Part shown: piece after piece, positions 1 to 9,553 of the stretch
Position numbering within the stretch: the first letter of the stretch is position 1
Layout: each line of letters starts with the position of its first letter
Assembly: GCA_011526365.1 (NCBI GenBank)
Contig: WTIO01000082.1
Location: forward strand, 133,811 to 197,810
Direction of reading: 5' to 3'
DNA: 64,000 bases
From: Flavobacteriales bacterium
GTDB taxonomy: Bacteria; Bacteroidota; Bacteroidia; Flavobacteriales; Flavobacteriaceae
Made by a program: the position numbers and the translations under genes
The notes under the pieces: model-generated
Database searches by the model: none
Seen by the model: only the letters and a program-made list of their open reading frames with translations
Told to the model about the DNA's origin: nothing

Positions 1-111
1 TTTGTCTTCGTGAGCTGTACCTGTTTTGGGTACCCCCATTTCAACTAAAACATCGCGTACTACTTCGGCAAGAGCAGTATTGTCTCTTTGTTCGATATGG
101 CGAATTTCCAT
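1..111 (-). CDS. GNAT family N-acetyltransferase, partial (continues past left edge; start may lie further upstream)
   Basis: Minus-strand translation MEIRHIEQRDNTALAEVVRDVLVEMGVPKTGTAHEDK resembles the N-terminus of GNAT acetyltransferases; divergent from ribD. Confidence 0.6.
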   Translation of the reverse strand, partial: MEIRHIEQRDNTALAEVVRDVLVEMGVPKTGTAHEDK

Positions 112-188
112 CTGTTGCTCTAATTTTTCGACTAAATTTACAGCGGTGTGAATTTTCACACAATGTTTTTTTATTAAAACTTCTGCAC

Positions 189-1232
189 ATGGCTTCGGCA
201 TCCGACTATATGGACTATGCTATTCAGTTGGCAAAAAAGGGAAAAGGCTTTACCAGCCCTAATCCCATGGTGGGATGTGTAATTGTTCACAACAATACTA
301 TAATAGGACAAGGTTGGCATCAGAAGGCAGGTGCACCACATGCGGAAGTAAATGCCATTGAAAGTGTACAAGAAAAGGAACTTTTAAAAACAGCCACTCT
401 GTATGTCACCCTGGAGCCCTGCAGTCATTATGGTAGGACCCCGCCTTGTAGTAGCCGCATTATTCAAGAAGGCATCCCCAAAGTGGTGGTGGGCTGTGTA
501 GATCCCAATCCAAAAGTGGCAGGAAGTGGAATTTTAGCCCTCAGTGCTGCGGGTTGTGAGGTAATTACTGGAATTAGGGAGCAGGCTTGCAAGGAATTAA
601 ATGCTGCCTTTTTTACACGACAACGTAAACATCGTCCTTATGTAATTTTAAAATGGGCTGCTTCACAAGATGGGTTTATGGCCCCCCTACAAAAAGAACG
701 TGAAACCCATAATGTGTTTTGGTTAACTGCTGCACAAGCGCAGCAACGGGCCCACCAACTTCGTGCAGCTATCGATGTCCTTCTTGTTGGCGTACAAACT
801 GTAATTGATGACGACCCATTACTAAATACAAGAAAGTGGTACGGCAAATCCCCGCAGATTGCGATTATAGATCCAAACCATCGTATCCCAAAAAATGCCC
901 GGCTGCTGCAACACCCTAATAAGGTGCTGTATTTTACCACCCAAGAAAACCCTCATATTAAGGGAGTGTCACAAATAGTACTCCCTTTCCAGCAGCCCGT
1001 TAATGAATTACTAGCACAGCTCCATCAAAATGAATTAACCACACTTATGGTAGAAGGTGGGGCCAAAACATTACAATATTTTATTGACGCCAACCTATGG
1101 GATAAGTGCTATAAATTTGTTGCACCCAAAACACTTGGCGCAGGAGTAAAGGCACCAGAAATTCAACATCCCTTTACATTAAAAGAAGTCCTAGGCCCCG
1201 ATCAACTTTGGTCCGCGTCCAATACCGATTGA
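189..1232 (+). CDS. ribD: Bifunctional diaminohydroxyphosphoribosylaminopyrimidine deaminase / 5-amino-6-(5-phosphoribosylamino)uracil reductase
   Basis: HAEVNAI...TLYVTLEPCSHYGRTPPC deaminase zinc motif followed by a RibD C-terminal reductase domain. Confidence 0.96.
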   Translation: MASASDYMDYAIQLAKKGKGFTSPNPMVGCVIVHNNTIIGQGWHQKAGAPHAEVNAIESVQEKELLKTATLYVTLEPCSHYGRTPPCSSRIIQEGIPKVVVGCVDPNPKVAGSGILALSAAGCEVITGIREQACKELNAAFFTRQRKHRPYVILKWAASQDGFMAPLQKERETHNVFWLTAAQAQQRAHQLRAAIDVLLVGVQTVIDDDPLLNTRKWYGKSPQIAIIDPNHRIPKNARLLQHPNKVLYFTTQENPHIKGVSQIVLPFQQPVNELLAQLHQNELTTLMVEGGAKTLQYFIDANLWDKCYKFVAPKTLGAGVKAPEIQHPFTLKEVLGPDQLWSASNTD

Positions 1233-1642
1233 AAACAAACGGATAATGCTTCAGGACACCGGGTGGGTGTTTTGGTTATTGCATTGAAAAAAGCCAAACG
1301 TGTAGTTCCTGTTGCCACAAGTTTTTCTTTCTCATTATATATAGTGTAGTCAAAATCTAAACTCGCCTTCGGTATAGTGGTAAGTGTAATACCCACCTGA
1401 AGCAAGTCATCAAAATAACACGGCTTTTTATACTGGACTGAAGCAGACGCTACGGGAAGAAAAAATTTTTTTTCCTCCATTGCCTTGTAAGAGAATCCCA
1501 ATTCACGAAGCCATTCTAAACGGGCAATTTCAAAATAATGTAAATAATTGCTGTGATGCACAAAGCCCATTTGATCGGTGTCAGAATACCGAACGCGTAT
1601 GGGGGTAGAAACAAAGTGAAAATTTTGTAGGATTTTATTGAT
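1202..1642 (-). CDS. Acyl-CoA thioesterase, YbgC/4HBT hot-dog family; true start uncertain (no ATG/GTG/TTG/CTG upstream of the conserved N-terminus)
   Basis: In-frame reading upstream of the called M gives ...LQNFHFVSTPIRVRYSDTDQMGFVHHSNYLHYFEIARLEWLRELG, a typical 4HBT motif. An in-frame TAA lies at 1655-1657; ATC at 1640-1642 or 1631-1633 are possible starts. Confidence 0.75.
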   Translation of the reverse strand: MNKILQNFHFVSTPIRVRYSDTDQMGFVHHSNYLHYFEIARLEWLRELGFSYKAMEEKKFFLPVASASVQYKKPCYFDDLLQVGITLTTIPKASLDFDYTIYNEKEKLVATGTTRLAFFNAITKTPTRCPEALSVCFQSVLDADQS

Positions 1643-1796
1643 AGTCTTACAATTTTAAAGTAGCTTAATATCATAAAAAAATATTTTATTTTCAATAGCA
1701 TTTAGTATTTTTTTTTAAGAATTTTTCATCAATATTTGTTATCAAATTACCGCAAACAAAATTGTTAACTTTTAAACTAAGGAATTAGAATTATAA

Positions 1797-3224
1797 ATGG
1801 AAAGTAACCCTCAAATTGTTTGGGATAATTGTTTGAATTTTGTCAAGGACAATATTCAAACACAAGCATTCCAAACTTGGTTTATTCCCATAAAACCTGT
1901 CAAGCTTCAGGAAGACGTATTAAGCATTGAGGTGCCCAGTAAATTCTTTTACGAATGGCTGGAAGAACACTATGTTAAACTGCTTAAAACAGCCCTCACC
2001 CGTGAATTGGGTAAAAGCGCTCGTTTGGTATATGTCATCCGCATGGAAAATTCTTTTGGGAATCAACAGCCCCATACCCAGCAAATTCCAAGTAACAACA
2101 GATCCATCCGAGGGGCTCAAGAGGTAGATGCTCCGCTAAATTCTTATGCTGGAGAACTCAAAAATCCTTTTGTAATTCCGGGAATAAGAAACCTGCAAAT
2201 AGAATCCCAGCTCAACCCCAACTACAATTTTGAAAATTTCCTCGAAGGAGATTCCAATCGCTTAGCACGATCCGCCGGATTGGCTGTAGCCAATAAGCCC
2301 GGAGGAACATCCTTTAATCCATTGTTGATTTTTGGAGGAGTTGGATTAGGAAAAACGCACCTTGCACATGCTATAGGGGTTGATGTAAAGGAAAAATATC
2401 CCGAAAAAACTGTCCTCTACATCTCTGCCGAAAAGTTTACCCAACAATATGTTGATGCGGTAAAAAAGAATACCCGAAATGATTTTATCCACTTCTACCA
2501 ATTGATGGATGTTCTCATTATAGATGACGTTCAATTTTTAAGTGGAAAATCGGGGACGCAAGATATTTTCTTCCATGTTTTCAATCACCTACATCAAAAT
2601 GGGAAACAGGTAATTATCACCTCCGATAAGGCCCCTGTTGAAATGCAGGATATTGAACAACGTTTGCTTTCACGCTTTAAGTGGGGCTTATCAGCAGAAC
2701 TGCATCTTCCTGATTACGAAACGCGAGTTTCCATCTTAAAAAATAAACTCTATAACGATGGTGTTGAAATTCCAGAACCCATCATTGCCTACGTCGCCAA
2801 ACACATAAAAAGCAACGTACGCGAGTTAGAAGGCGCTATCATTTCACTCATAGCCCAGTCGTCCTTTAACAAGGCAGCCATCACCCTGGAGTTGGCCAAA
2901 GAAGTGGTCAACAAGTTTGTGAAAAACACCAAACGTGAAGTTTCAATCGATTACATCCAAAAGGTAGTTTCGGAATACTTCCAAATGGACGTTGACACCT
3001 TGCAATCCAAAACACGTAAGAGACATATTGTGCAAGCACGGCAGTTGGCCATGTATTTTGCAAAAAAATTCACCAAAGCTTCCTTAGCCAGTATTGGCTC
3101 ACAAATCGGAAAACGCGACCATGCCACCGTGCTACACGCCTGTAAAACAGTGGATAACCTCAGCTTTACGGACAAACAATTCCGGAAGTATGTTGAAGAT
3201 CTCAATCAAAAGCTAACCCTTTAG
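1797..3224 (+). CDS. dnaA: Chromosomal replication initiator protein DnaA
   Basis: Walker A GGVGLGKTHLAHAIG, Walker B VLIIDDVQFL, C-terminal RDHATVLHACKTV signature. Confidence 0.98.
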   Translation: MESNPQIVWDNCLNFVKDNIQTQAFQTWFIPIKPVKLQEDVLSIEVPSKFFYEWLEEHYVKLLKTALTRELGKSARLVYVIRMENSFGNQQPHTQQIPSNNRSIRGAQEVDAPLNSYAGELKNPFVIPGIRNLQIESQLNPNYNFENFLEGDSNRLARSAGLAVANKPGGTSFNPLLIFGGVGLGKTHLAHAIGVDVKEKYPEKTVLYISAEKFTQQYVDAVKKNTRNDFIHFYQLMDVLIIDDVQFLSGKSGTQDIFFHVFNHLHQNGKQVIITSDKAPVEMQDIEQRLLSRFKWGLSAELHLPDYETRVSILKNKLYNDGVEIPEPIIAYVAKHIKSNVRELEGAIISLIAQSSFNKAAITLELAKEVVNKFVKNTKREVSIDYIQKVVSEYFQMDVDTLQSKTRKRHIVQARQLAMYFAKKFTKASLASIGSQIGKRDHATVLHACKTVDNLSFTDKQFRKYVEDLNQKLTL

Positions 3225-3229
3225 AACCC

Positions 3230-3661
3230 ATGCGGATTTTGATGGTTTGCCTTGGGAATATTTGTCGTTCACCCTTGGCAGAGGGCATCTTAAAATCCAA
3301 ACTCAATGCCAACTTCGAAGTGGATTCTGCAGGTACTGCAGCCTACCATGTAGGAAATCCGCCAGATAAAAGAAGCATTGCAGTGGCACAACAATTTGGC
3401 ATTGACATCAGCCAACAACGTGCCCGCCAGTTTAAAAAGGATGATTTCAACAGTTTCGATCTTATTATTGTGATGGATCAAAACAACTACAACGATGTAG
3501 TAGAACTCGCAACACCCGCACAACGGCGCAAGGTACACTTGCTGCGTGAAAACAATGAGATTCCCGACCCCTATTATGGTGATGCATCAGCGTTTGAAGC
3601 CGTTTTTCACCTTATAGATACTGCCTGTGAAACCCTTGTAAAGAAATACTGCAATGGCTGA
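3230..3661 (+). CDS. Low-molecular-weight protein tyrosine phosphatase
   Basis: MRILMVCLGNICRSPLAEG (CX5R motif) and DPYYGD motif. Confidence 0.95.
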   Translation: MRILMVCLGNICRSPLAEGILKSKLNANFEVDSAGTAAYHVGNPPDKRSIAVAQQFGIDISQQRARQFKKDDFNSFDLIIVMDQNNYNDVVELATPAQRRKVHLLRENNEIPDPYYGDASAFEAVFHLIDTACETLVKKYCNG

Positions 3662-4364
3662 AGCTGCACCATTGGTAATTCTTCCCGCACCTTTAGGAGA
3701 AACGGCCCCCTTGGAGGTACTGCCCCTTTCCATTCGCCATTGGATCGAAAAAATTGACTACTATATTGTTGAAAATGAAAAGGTTGCGCGGCGCACCATC
3801 AAAAAAATTGCACCCAAAAAAAAACAGGAGGAACTTCAATTTTATATTTTAGACAAGTACAGTCAAGAAATTGAAATTCAGCCCTATCTAGAACCCTGCT
3901 TATCTGGCATCCCTATGGGCGTACTCTCTGATGCCGGCTGTCCCGGTATTGCTGACCCCGGTGCTTTAATTGTTGCACGTGCACACCACTTAAATATTCC
4001 TGTAAAACCCCTGGTAGGCCCTTCTTCTATTCTATTGGGATTAATGGCCTCTGGCCTAAATGGGCAACAATTTACCTTCAATGGCTATTTGCCTATTGAT
4101 GCTTCGCAAAAGAAAAAACGCCTCCAGCAATTGGAGCAGCGTGCCAAGCAATTTAATGAAGCCCAACTATTTATCGAAACGCCCTATCGGAATCAAAAAC
4201 TTTTTACTTTTTTGTGTAAAGTGCTGTCTCCCCATACCCAAGTAACTATTGCCTGTCATATAACAACTCCGGAGGAATGGATTAAAACCAAAACCATTAA
4301 AGAGTGGAAAAGTACAGCTGCACCCAATTTACACAAACGCCCTACCCTTTTTATCTTACAATAA
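3654..4364 (+). CDS. SAM-dependent methyltransferase, RsmI-like / tetrapyrrole methylase fold
   Basis: GVLSDAGCPGIADPGALIVARAH and VGPSSILLGLMASGLNGQQFTFNGYLP motifs. Confidence 0.88.
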   Translation: MAEAAPLVILPAPLGETAPLEVLPLSIRHWIEKIDYYIVENEKVARRTIKKIAPKKKQEELQFYILDKYSQEIEIQPYLEPCLSGIPMGVLSDAGCPGIADPGALIVARAHHLNIPVKPLVGPSSILLGLMASGLNGQQFTFNGYLPIDASQKKKRLQQLEQRAKQFNEAQLFIETPYRNQKLFTFLCKVLSPHTQVTIACHITTPEEWIKTKTIKEWKSTAAPNLHKRPTLFILQ

Positions 4365-4368
4365 AATT

Positions 4369-5415
4369 CTAACGGTATATTTTTTTAGCGTTAATCCAAC
4401 GCACATACTTTTTCTTATTTCTATTGTGTTGGCGCAAATCTGCTGCAAAAGCATGATATCCTGGGCGTTGTGGATCGGCAACAAAGTACAACCACCGATG
4501 TTTTTTTGAATTTAACACAGCATCAATAGATTGCAGATCAGGCATTGTGATGGGTCCGGGAGGCACCCCTCTATTCCTGTAGGTATTGTAAGGAGATTTG
4601 ATTCTTAAATCTATATAGAGTACCCGTTTAATGATGGTGTCAAAATTGTTATACTGTTTTTTTAAGGCATAAATCACCGTAGGGTCGGCTTGCAAGCGCA
4701 TGCGTTTTCGTATCCTGTTTAAATACACCCCAGCGACAACAGGGCGTTCTTCAACTTGTACGGTTTCTTTTTGAACAATTGCTGCCAAGCTGCTCACCTC
4801 TACTGGTGTTAACCCAATACTTTTGGCTTTAGCTGTCCTACTGTCGTTCCAAAACCGTTGATAGGCAGTCCACATGCGGTCCCGAAAAGCTTCGGGGGAT
4901 ACATCCCAAAAGAAATTATAGGTATTTGGCAGGTACATAGCCAAGGCATTATCAGCTGTAAATCCCTTGGCAGCCAAAAAATCGGGATCCAAAAACACCT
5001 TGAGAAACGCAGTACTGTCTACTGCCAATTGCTTCGCAAGCTGACCCGCAAGATTTTCGATCCGCTCTTGATTGTTAAAGCGTACATCTACAGTTTGACT
5101 CTTGGAGCGCAAAATGGTGATGATTGCAGTGTTAGAACTTCCTTTTGGAATACGGTACTTTCCCGACTTCACCCGTTGTGCATAGCCTTTTTTTTCGGCG
5201 GCCAAAGCAAAACTTGCTGTCGATTGTAACAAGGGAACTAACTGAGTTTGCAATTCATTAAAGGTAGTATTAGGGTAAATGAAAACTTCTTGTTCTGGAG
5301 CATCAAAACGGGTATTGCTTTGAAAGAAAACCGTATAAAATTGATAGACAAAAAATAAGCCTGCCAATGCGCCTAAGAGTACTATAAGACGAAGTAATTT
5401 AGCTCTGTTTTTCAT
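4369..5415 (-). CDS. mltG: Endolytic transglycosylase MltG
   Basis: YceG/MltG features: single N-terminal TM, IVQKETV, LQADPTVIYAL, SPYNTYRNRGVPPGPITMP. Confidence 0.95.
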   Translation of the reverse strand: MKNRAKLLRLIVLLGALAGLFFVYQFYTVFFQSNTRFDAPEQEVFIYPNTTFNELQTQLVPLLQSTASFALAAEKKGYAQRVKSGKYRIPKGSSNTAIITILRSKSQTVDVRFNNQERIENLAGQLAKQLAVDSTAFLKVFLDPDFLAAKGFTADNALAMYLPNTYNFFWDVSPEAFRDRMWTAYQRFWNDSRTAKAKSIGLTPVEVSSLAAIVQKETVQVEERPVVAGVYLNRIRKRMRLQADPTVIYALKKQYNNFDTIIKRVLYIDLRIKSPYNTYRNRGVPPGPITMPDLQSIDAVLNSKKHRWLYFVADPQRPGYHAFAADLRQHNRNKKKYVRWINAKKIYR

Positions 5416-5912
5416 AGTGTTTTTTGATAAAATAAAACATGGTGATAGTCCCCGGAGTGAAAAATCCAGTCTTTCTTTACTCCTGCTTTTTGAAAACCCA
5501 TTTTTTCGAATAGCTTTTTACTGGGTAAATTGTCCTCACTAAAACAAGCATACAATTGATGCAATTGCAAATGCGCTTTAACATAGGCTTCTAAAAGTGC
5601 TATGGCCTGTACCCCAAAGCCTTGCTTGCGGTAGTGTTTCCGAATTAACAACCCCACTCCTGCACGATGGTGCATTGCAGAGAAATTGTACAAATCCACC
5701 ATTCCGATAAAGGGGTGCTCTGGAGCGGCAAGCACAAATCGCAGTTGTCCAGCGGTGTAAATATCCTCGTGGGCATGGGCAATATAATTTCGTAAGGTAG
5801 CTTTAGAGTAAGGCTGGTTGCGGTCGCTGTACTTCCAATGCGACACATCATTTTCTGCAGCATACAACACATCTACGTCTTCGGGCTCTAAAGCTCTTAA
5901 AAAAACGTTCAT
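5412..5912 (-). CDS. GNAT family N-acetyltransferase (RimJ/RimL-like)
   Basis: GVGLLIRKHYRKQGFGVQAIALLEAY acetyl-CoA loop and SKKLFEKMGFQKAG; 4-bp overlaps with mltG and dapF. Confidence 0.9.
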   Translation of the reverse strand: MNVFLRALEPEDVDVLYAAENDVSHWKYSDRNQPYSKATLRNYIAHAHEDIYTAGQLRFVLAAPEHPFIGMVDLYNFSAMHHRAGVGLLIRKHYRKQGFGVQAIALLEAYVKAHLQLHQLYACFSEDNLPSKKLFEKMGFQKAGVKKDWIFHSGDYHHVLFYQKTL

Positions 5913-6712
5913 AGCAAGACGCTGTTTAAATATCCCTCAAAAACAAAGCTTGCGGGACCCGACAAATAGATATTTTCAAAATAATCTTCTGCAGGCTTAA
6001 AGCTCACCTCTAAAACTCCACCCCGGGCTTGTAGGGTAAGGGCATTCGATTTGGTTTTTTGCAGGGCATAAGCTCCTAACGCAGCTGCTACTGCACCCGT
6101 TCCACAGGCTAAGGTTTCATTTTCTACCCCCCGCTCGTAGGTGCGCAACAGCAAATGCGTTTCCGATTGTTGGGCGATAAAATTAACGTTTGTCCCTGCT
6201 GCCCTATAAGCAGCACTATTTCTTATTTTGCGCCCCTCACCCACTACATCCATTGCTTCTAAAACGTCCGCATTCGGTAAAAAAATTAAATGATGGGGAG
6301 ACCCTGTGTGCACAAAACTATAATCCGACGCTTGGGTTATTTCTTTAACATCTTGCATTTTCAAACTCACACGCTCCTCCGATGTAAAGGTTGCATGGTG
6401 CAAGCCATCGGAAGCCTCAAAGTGTGTTTGAGTGTTAATGTGATGTAAACGATGTGCAAATGCCACTGCACAACGGGCACCATTTCCACATAGTGTACTG
6501 GTGGAGCCATCGGCATTAAAATAGCGCATATAAAAATCAGCAGTCGCAGAAGGTTCTAGGATAATGCACCCGTCAGCTCCTACACCGAAATGACGGTCGC
6601 ACCACTTAGAAATGATTTCTTTTGAGGGGGTTTTGGGCAATTGCCCCTGAAGGTTATCGATTACAATAAAGTCGTTTCCGGCTCCTTGATATTTTAAAAA
6701 CGCAATACGCAT
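5909..6712 (-). CDS. dapF: Diaminopimelate epimerase
   Basis: GAGNDFIVIDN, NADGSTSTLCGNGARC, ENETLACGTGAVAAA catalytic cysteine motifs. Confidence 0.97.
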   Translation of the reverse strand: MRIAFLKYQGAGNDFIVIDNLQGQLPKTPSKEIISKWCDRHFGVGADGCIILEPSATADFYMRYFNADGSTSTLCGNGARCAVAFAHRLHHINTQTHFEASDGLHHATFTSEERVSLKMQDVKEITQASDYSFVHTGSPHHLIFLPNADVLEAMDVVGEGRKIRNSAAYRAAGTNVNFIAQQSETHLLLRTYERGVENETLACGTGAVAAALGAYALQKTKSNALTLQARGGVLEVSFKPAEDYFENIYLSGPASFVFEGYLNSVLL

Positions 6713-6806
6713 AAAGGCGTAAATTTAACCAAAAATAAAAGCACCACAGCTTGTTAAAGATGCGTTAAATGAAAATTTAAAAAAATTAGAAGCCTGTAGG
6801 ATTTTT

Positions 6807-6814
6807 TAATTTTG
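6807..6814 (+). promoter_or_regulatory. Putative Bacteroidetes -7 element (TAATTTTG) upstream of htrA
   Basis: Matches TAnnTTTG 16 nt before the ATG at 6831; no clear -33 TTG. Confidence 0.4.
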
Positions 6815-6830
6815 AGTAAAACTAAATGTT

Positions 6831-8225
6831 ATGCGATCAAAAATTCAACTTCTACTCACTGGAATTATCAGCGGAGTAGTTGCTGTAGCTATCTATCAAA
6901 AAATAGCAGTAGCACCCACTGCCGTTACCCCAACGTACACTACTACTGCGAGTCCGCAGTTTACTCCAACGAACTATACAGCTTCCGCCAAGGCGGTCAC
7001 TTTAAACAATGAAGATTTTATACAAGCTGCAAACAAAAGTATTGATGGAGTAGTTCATGTAAAAAACATCAGTACCTACAAAGACAAAGACGCCTCTTGG
7101 TTACGAAATTTCTATGGAATTGATGAACCCAGCAGAGTGGGTACCGGATCAGGTGTGGTAGTTTCCCCAGACGGTTACATAATTACCAACTTTCACGTAA
7201 TTGAAGATGCCACCGATATAGAGGTAACCACCAATGACAACAAACGTTATAATGCTACTTTGGTGGGAGCGGATGCCTACACGGATATTGCAGTAATTAA
7301 AATTGAAGCAGAAAAGAAACTCCCCTACATTGTTTTTGGTGATTCTGAAACCACTCAAATTGGAGAGTGGGTGTTGGCAGTGGGTAACCCCTACAATCTC
7401 AACTCTACCGTTACTGCAGGAATCATTAGTGCCAAATCCCGAGACCTGAATACCAATGACGATAAAAACCAATTCTTTTTACAAACTGATGCGGCTGTAA
7501 ATCGCGGTAACAGTGGTGGTGCATTGGTAAACCTCAAAGGAGAACTCATTGGTATTAATACCGCCATTACATCCTTAACAGGAGGTTTTGTAGGCTATTC
7601 GTTTGCAGTGCCTAGTAATATTGCTCGAAAAGTTTTTGAAGACTTGCTAGAATATGGAAGCGTTCAAAAAGGCCTACTCGGTGTGCAAGGGGCTGCCCTC
7701 AATGCGGATGTTGCCAATCGTTTGGAAATTGGAGAAACTGAAGGCTTCTATATTTCTTCTGTTATTGACAATATGGGAGCGGCGAAAGCAGGCTTACAAA
7801 CCGAAGACATCATTAAGCGTGTGGACGGAGTACGTATCAATAAATTTTCGGACCTCACCGGCCACTTATCCAGCAAACGCCCTGGCGATAAGGTGGTGGT
7901 TGAATATGTACGTGATGGAGTGCCAAAAAAAACCACCATCACCCTTAAAAAAACTTCGCGGGCTAACTTCATCGGGCTAGAACTTCAAAACCCCGAAGCC
8001 ACCGAGCTTGAGAATTTAGACCTCGACTATGGAATTAAAATTACCGCCAACAACAACAGAGGCCTCAATCGTTATGGTATCGAAGAAGGCTATTTCATTT
8101 TAGAGATTAATAAAAAGAAAGTGGAAACGGTAGACGAAATAACCAACTACAGCTATGAAGATGTAGATGCCATTTTGTTTATGAGTCCCGAAGGGGAACG
8201 CGTATTGATTCCTTTTCGGTACTAA
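6831..8225 (+). CDS. DegP/HtrA-like trypsin-like serine protease with PDZ domains
   Basis: GSGVVVSPDGYIITNFHVI, DIAVIKIEA, QTDAAVNRGNSGGALVN catalytic motifs; N-terminal membrane anchor. Confidence 0.95.
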   Translation: MRSKIQLLLTGIISGVVAVAIYQKIAVAPTAVTPTYTTTASPQFTPTNYTASAKAVTLNNEDFIQAANKSIDGVVHVKNISTYKDKDASWLRNFYGIDEPSRVGTGSGVVVSPDGYIITNFHVIEDATDIEVTTNDNKRYNATLVGADAYTDIAVIKIEAEKKLPYIVFGDSETTQIGEWVLAVGNPYNLNSTVTAGIISAKSRDLNTNDDKNQFFLQTDAAVNRGNSGGALVNLKGELIGINTAITSLTGGFVGYSFAVPSNIARKVFEDLLEYGSVQKGLLGVQGAALNADVANRLEIGETEGFYISSVIDNMGAAKAGLQTEDIIKRVDGVRINKFSDLTGHLSSKRPGDKVVVEYVRDGVPKKTTITLKKTSRANFIGLELQNPEATELENLDLDYGIKITANNNRGLNRYGIEEGYFILEINKKKVETVDEITNYSYEDVDAILFMSPEGERVLIPFRY

Positions 8226-8243
8226 GGTGAGTTCTTCTTGAAT

Positions 8244-8280
8244 AAAAAAACCACGGTAGTTGTTCTCTCGTGGTTTTTTT
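8244..8280 (+). terminator. Rho-independent terminator after htrA
   Basis: AAAAAAACCACG...CGTGGTTTTTTT inverted repeat with T-tract. Confidence 0.85.
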
Positions 8281-8303
8281 TAACCTTTGTAAAAACATCG
8301 GGC

Positions 8304-8996
8304 ATGCGTATTGACATTATCACGCTATTTCCAGAACTGCTACAAAGCCCTTTTGAGGTTTCTATTATCAAACGTGCGCGCGAAAACAAGAGTGTTGACA
8401 TTCACTTTCACCAGTTGCGCGACTACAGCACCAACAACTACAAACAAGTAGATGATTACCCCTATGGTGGAGGTGCAGGCATGGTACTCAAGGTGGAACC
8501 CATAGAAAAATGCATTTCGCAATTGCAGTCTCAAAGGGCCTACGATGCAGTGATCTATATGACTCCCGATGGGGAACAACTCACCCAACCCCTGGCCAAT
8601 AGCTTGTCGTTGTTTACCAATATAATTGTCCTTTGTGGGCACTACAAAGGGGTAGATCAACGGGTACGTGACCACTTGATTACCCATGAAATTTCCATTG
8701 GAGATTTTGTGCTATCTGGCGGGGAAATGGCTGCAGCTGTGCTGTGTGATGCCATTGTACGGTTGATACCCGGTGTGCTGGGTGATGAGTCCTCTGCCCT
8801 AACAGACAGCTTTCAGGATGGGCTGCTGGCCCCACCAATCTACACCCGTCCAGAATCGTATAAAGGCTGGAAAGTACCCGAAATTCTCACCTCAGGGAAT
8901 ACCCCTAAAATTGAAGCCTGGCGCGAAGCCATGGCCCTAAAACACACCCAAACCCGGCGGCCCGACCTCTTGGATGAGAATTCAGCATCAGAATAG
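8304..8996 (+). CDS. trmD: tRNA (guanine-N1)-methyltransferase
   Basis: [55 protein letters not shown]. The ORF-track start at 8238 overlaps the terminator, so start set at 8304. Confidence 0.97.
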   Translation: MRIDIITLFPELLQSPFEVSIIKRARENKSVDIHFHQLRDYSTNNYKQVDDYPYGGGAGMVLKVEPIEKCISQLQSQRAYDAVIYMTPDGEQLTQPLANSLSLFTNIIVLCGHYKGVDQRVRDHLITHEISIGDFVLSGGEMAAAVLCDAIVRLIPGVLGDESSALTDSFQDGLLAPPIYTRPESYKGWKVPEILTSGNTPKIEAWREAMALKHTQTRRPDLLDENSASE

Positions 8997-9017
8997 TGAA
9001 AAATTAAAAAAATCACT

Positions 9018-9025
9018 TATTTTTG
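9018..9025 (+). promoter_or_regulatory. Putative -7 element TATTTTTG upstream of rplS
   Basis: TAnnTTTG match in the intergenic region between trmD and rplS. Confidence 0.35.
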
Positions 9026-9093
9026 CACTCAATTCAAGACAACCGCTGACGAAACTCGTGAATGTTGCTTAATATAATTATTTAACTAAAGTT

Positions 9094-9444
9094 ATGGAAT
9101 CAGCAATCCAATTTGTACAAAACGAATTCATCGAAAAGAAAGACTTTCCTGAATTCTCTGCTGGAGACACCATCACCGTATATTACGAAATTCGTGAAGG
9201 CGATAAAACCAGAACCCAGTTCTTTAAAGGTGTCGTTATTCAAATTAAAGGCCAAGGGCTATCAAAAACTTTTACTATTAGAAAAATGTCGGGTACCGTA
9301 GGTGTGGAACGTATTTTCCCCATCAATTTGCCTACCCTTCAGAAAATTGAAGTGAATGCCCGCGGTAAAGTACGTCAGTCTCGTATTTATTACTTTAAGA
9401 ATTTACGAGGTAAAAAAGCACGTATTAAGGAAATTCGAAAATAA
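9094..9444 (+). CDS. rplS: 50S ribosomal protein L19
   Basis: FSAGDTITVYYEIREGDKTRTQFFKGVVIQIKGQG...GVERIFPI. Confidence 0.98.
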   Translation: MESAIQFVQNEFIEKKDFPEFSAGDTITVYYEIREGDKTRTQFFKGVVIQIKGQGLSKTFTIRKMSGTVGVERIFPINLPTLQKIEVNARGKVRQSRIYYFKNLRGKKARIKEIRK

Positions 9445-9448
9445 AAAA

Positions 9449-9480
9449 ATGAAAAGATCGCGATTGCGGTCTTTTTTTTT
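9449..9480 (+). terminator. Rho-independent terminator after rplS
   Basis: AAAAGATCGCGATTGCGGTCTTTTTTTT stem-loop (one G-U pair) with T-tract. Confidence 0.75.
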
Positions 9481-9499
9481 GGGAGAACCTCAACAGTAC

Positions 9500-9530
9500 T
9501 TGTAGTCTTGCGTTCTCCACAGTATATTTG
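9500..9530 (+). promoter_or_regulatory. Putative promoter of icd (TTG-N20-TATATTTG)
   Basis: TTG at 9500-9502, 20-nt spacer, TATATTTG at 9523-9530; matches Bacteroidetes -33/-7 architecture. Confidence 0.6.
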
Positions 9531-9553
9531 CAATCAAAACCAAATTGAAGCAT

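Noticed and set aside
1516-1701. 61-aa minus ORF MLLKIKYFFMILSYFKI...
   Set aside because: Different frame of the thioesterase 5' region; AT-rich translation with no recognisable protein
1658-1796. Possible oriC next to dnaA
   Set aside because: AT-rich, but I could not find convincing DnaA-box clusters; dnaA is not always at oriC in Bacteroidetes. GC-skew of the whole genome would be needed
8238-8303. Extended N-terminus of TrmD in the ORF track
   Set aside because: It runs through a strong terminator hairpin; the conserved protein starts at [13 protein letters not shown] (8304)
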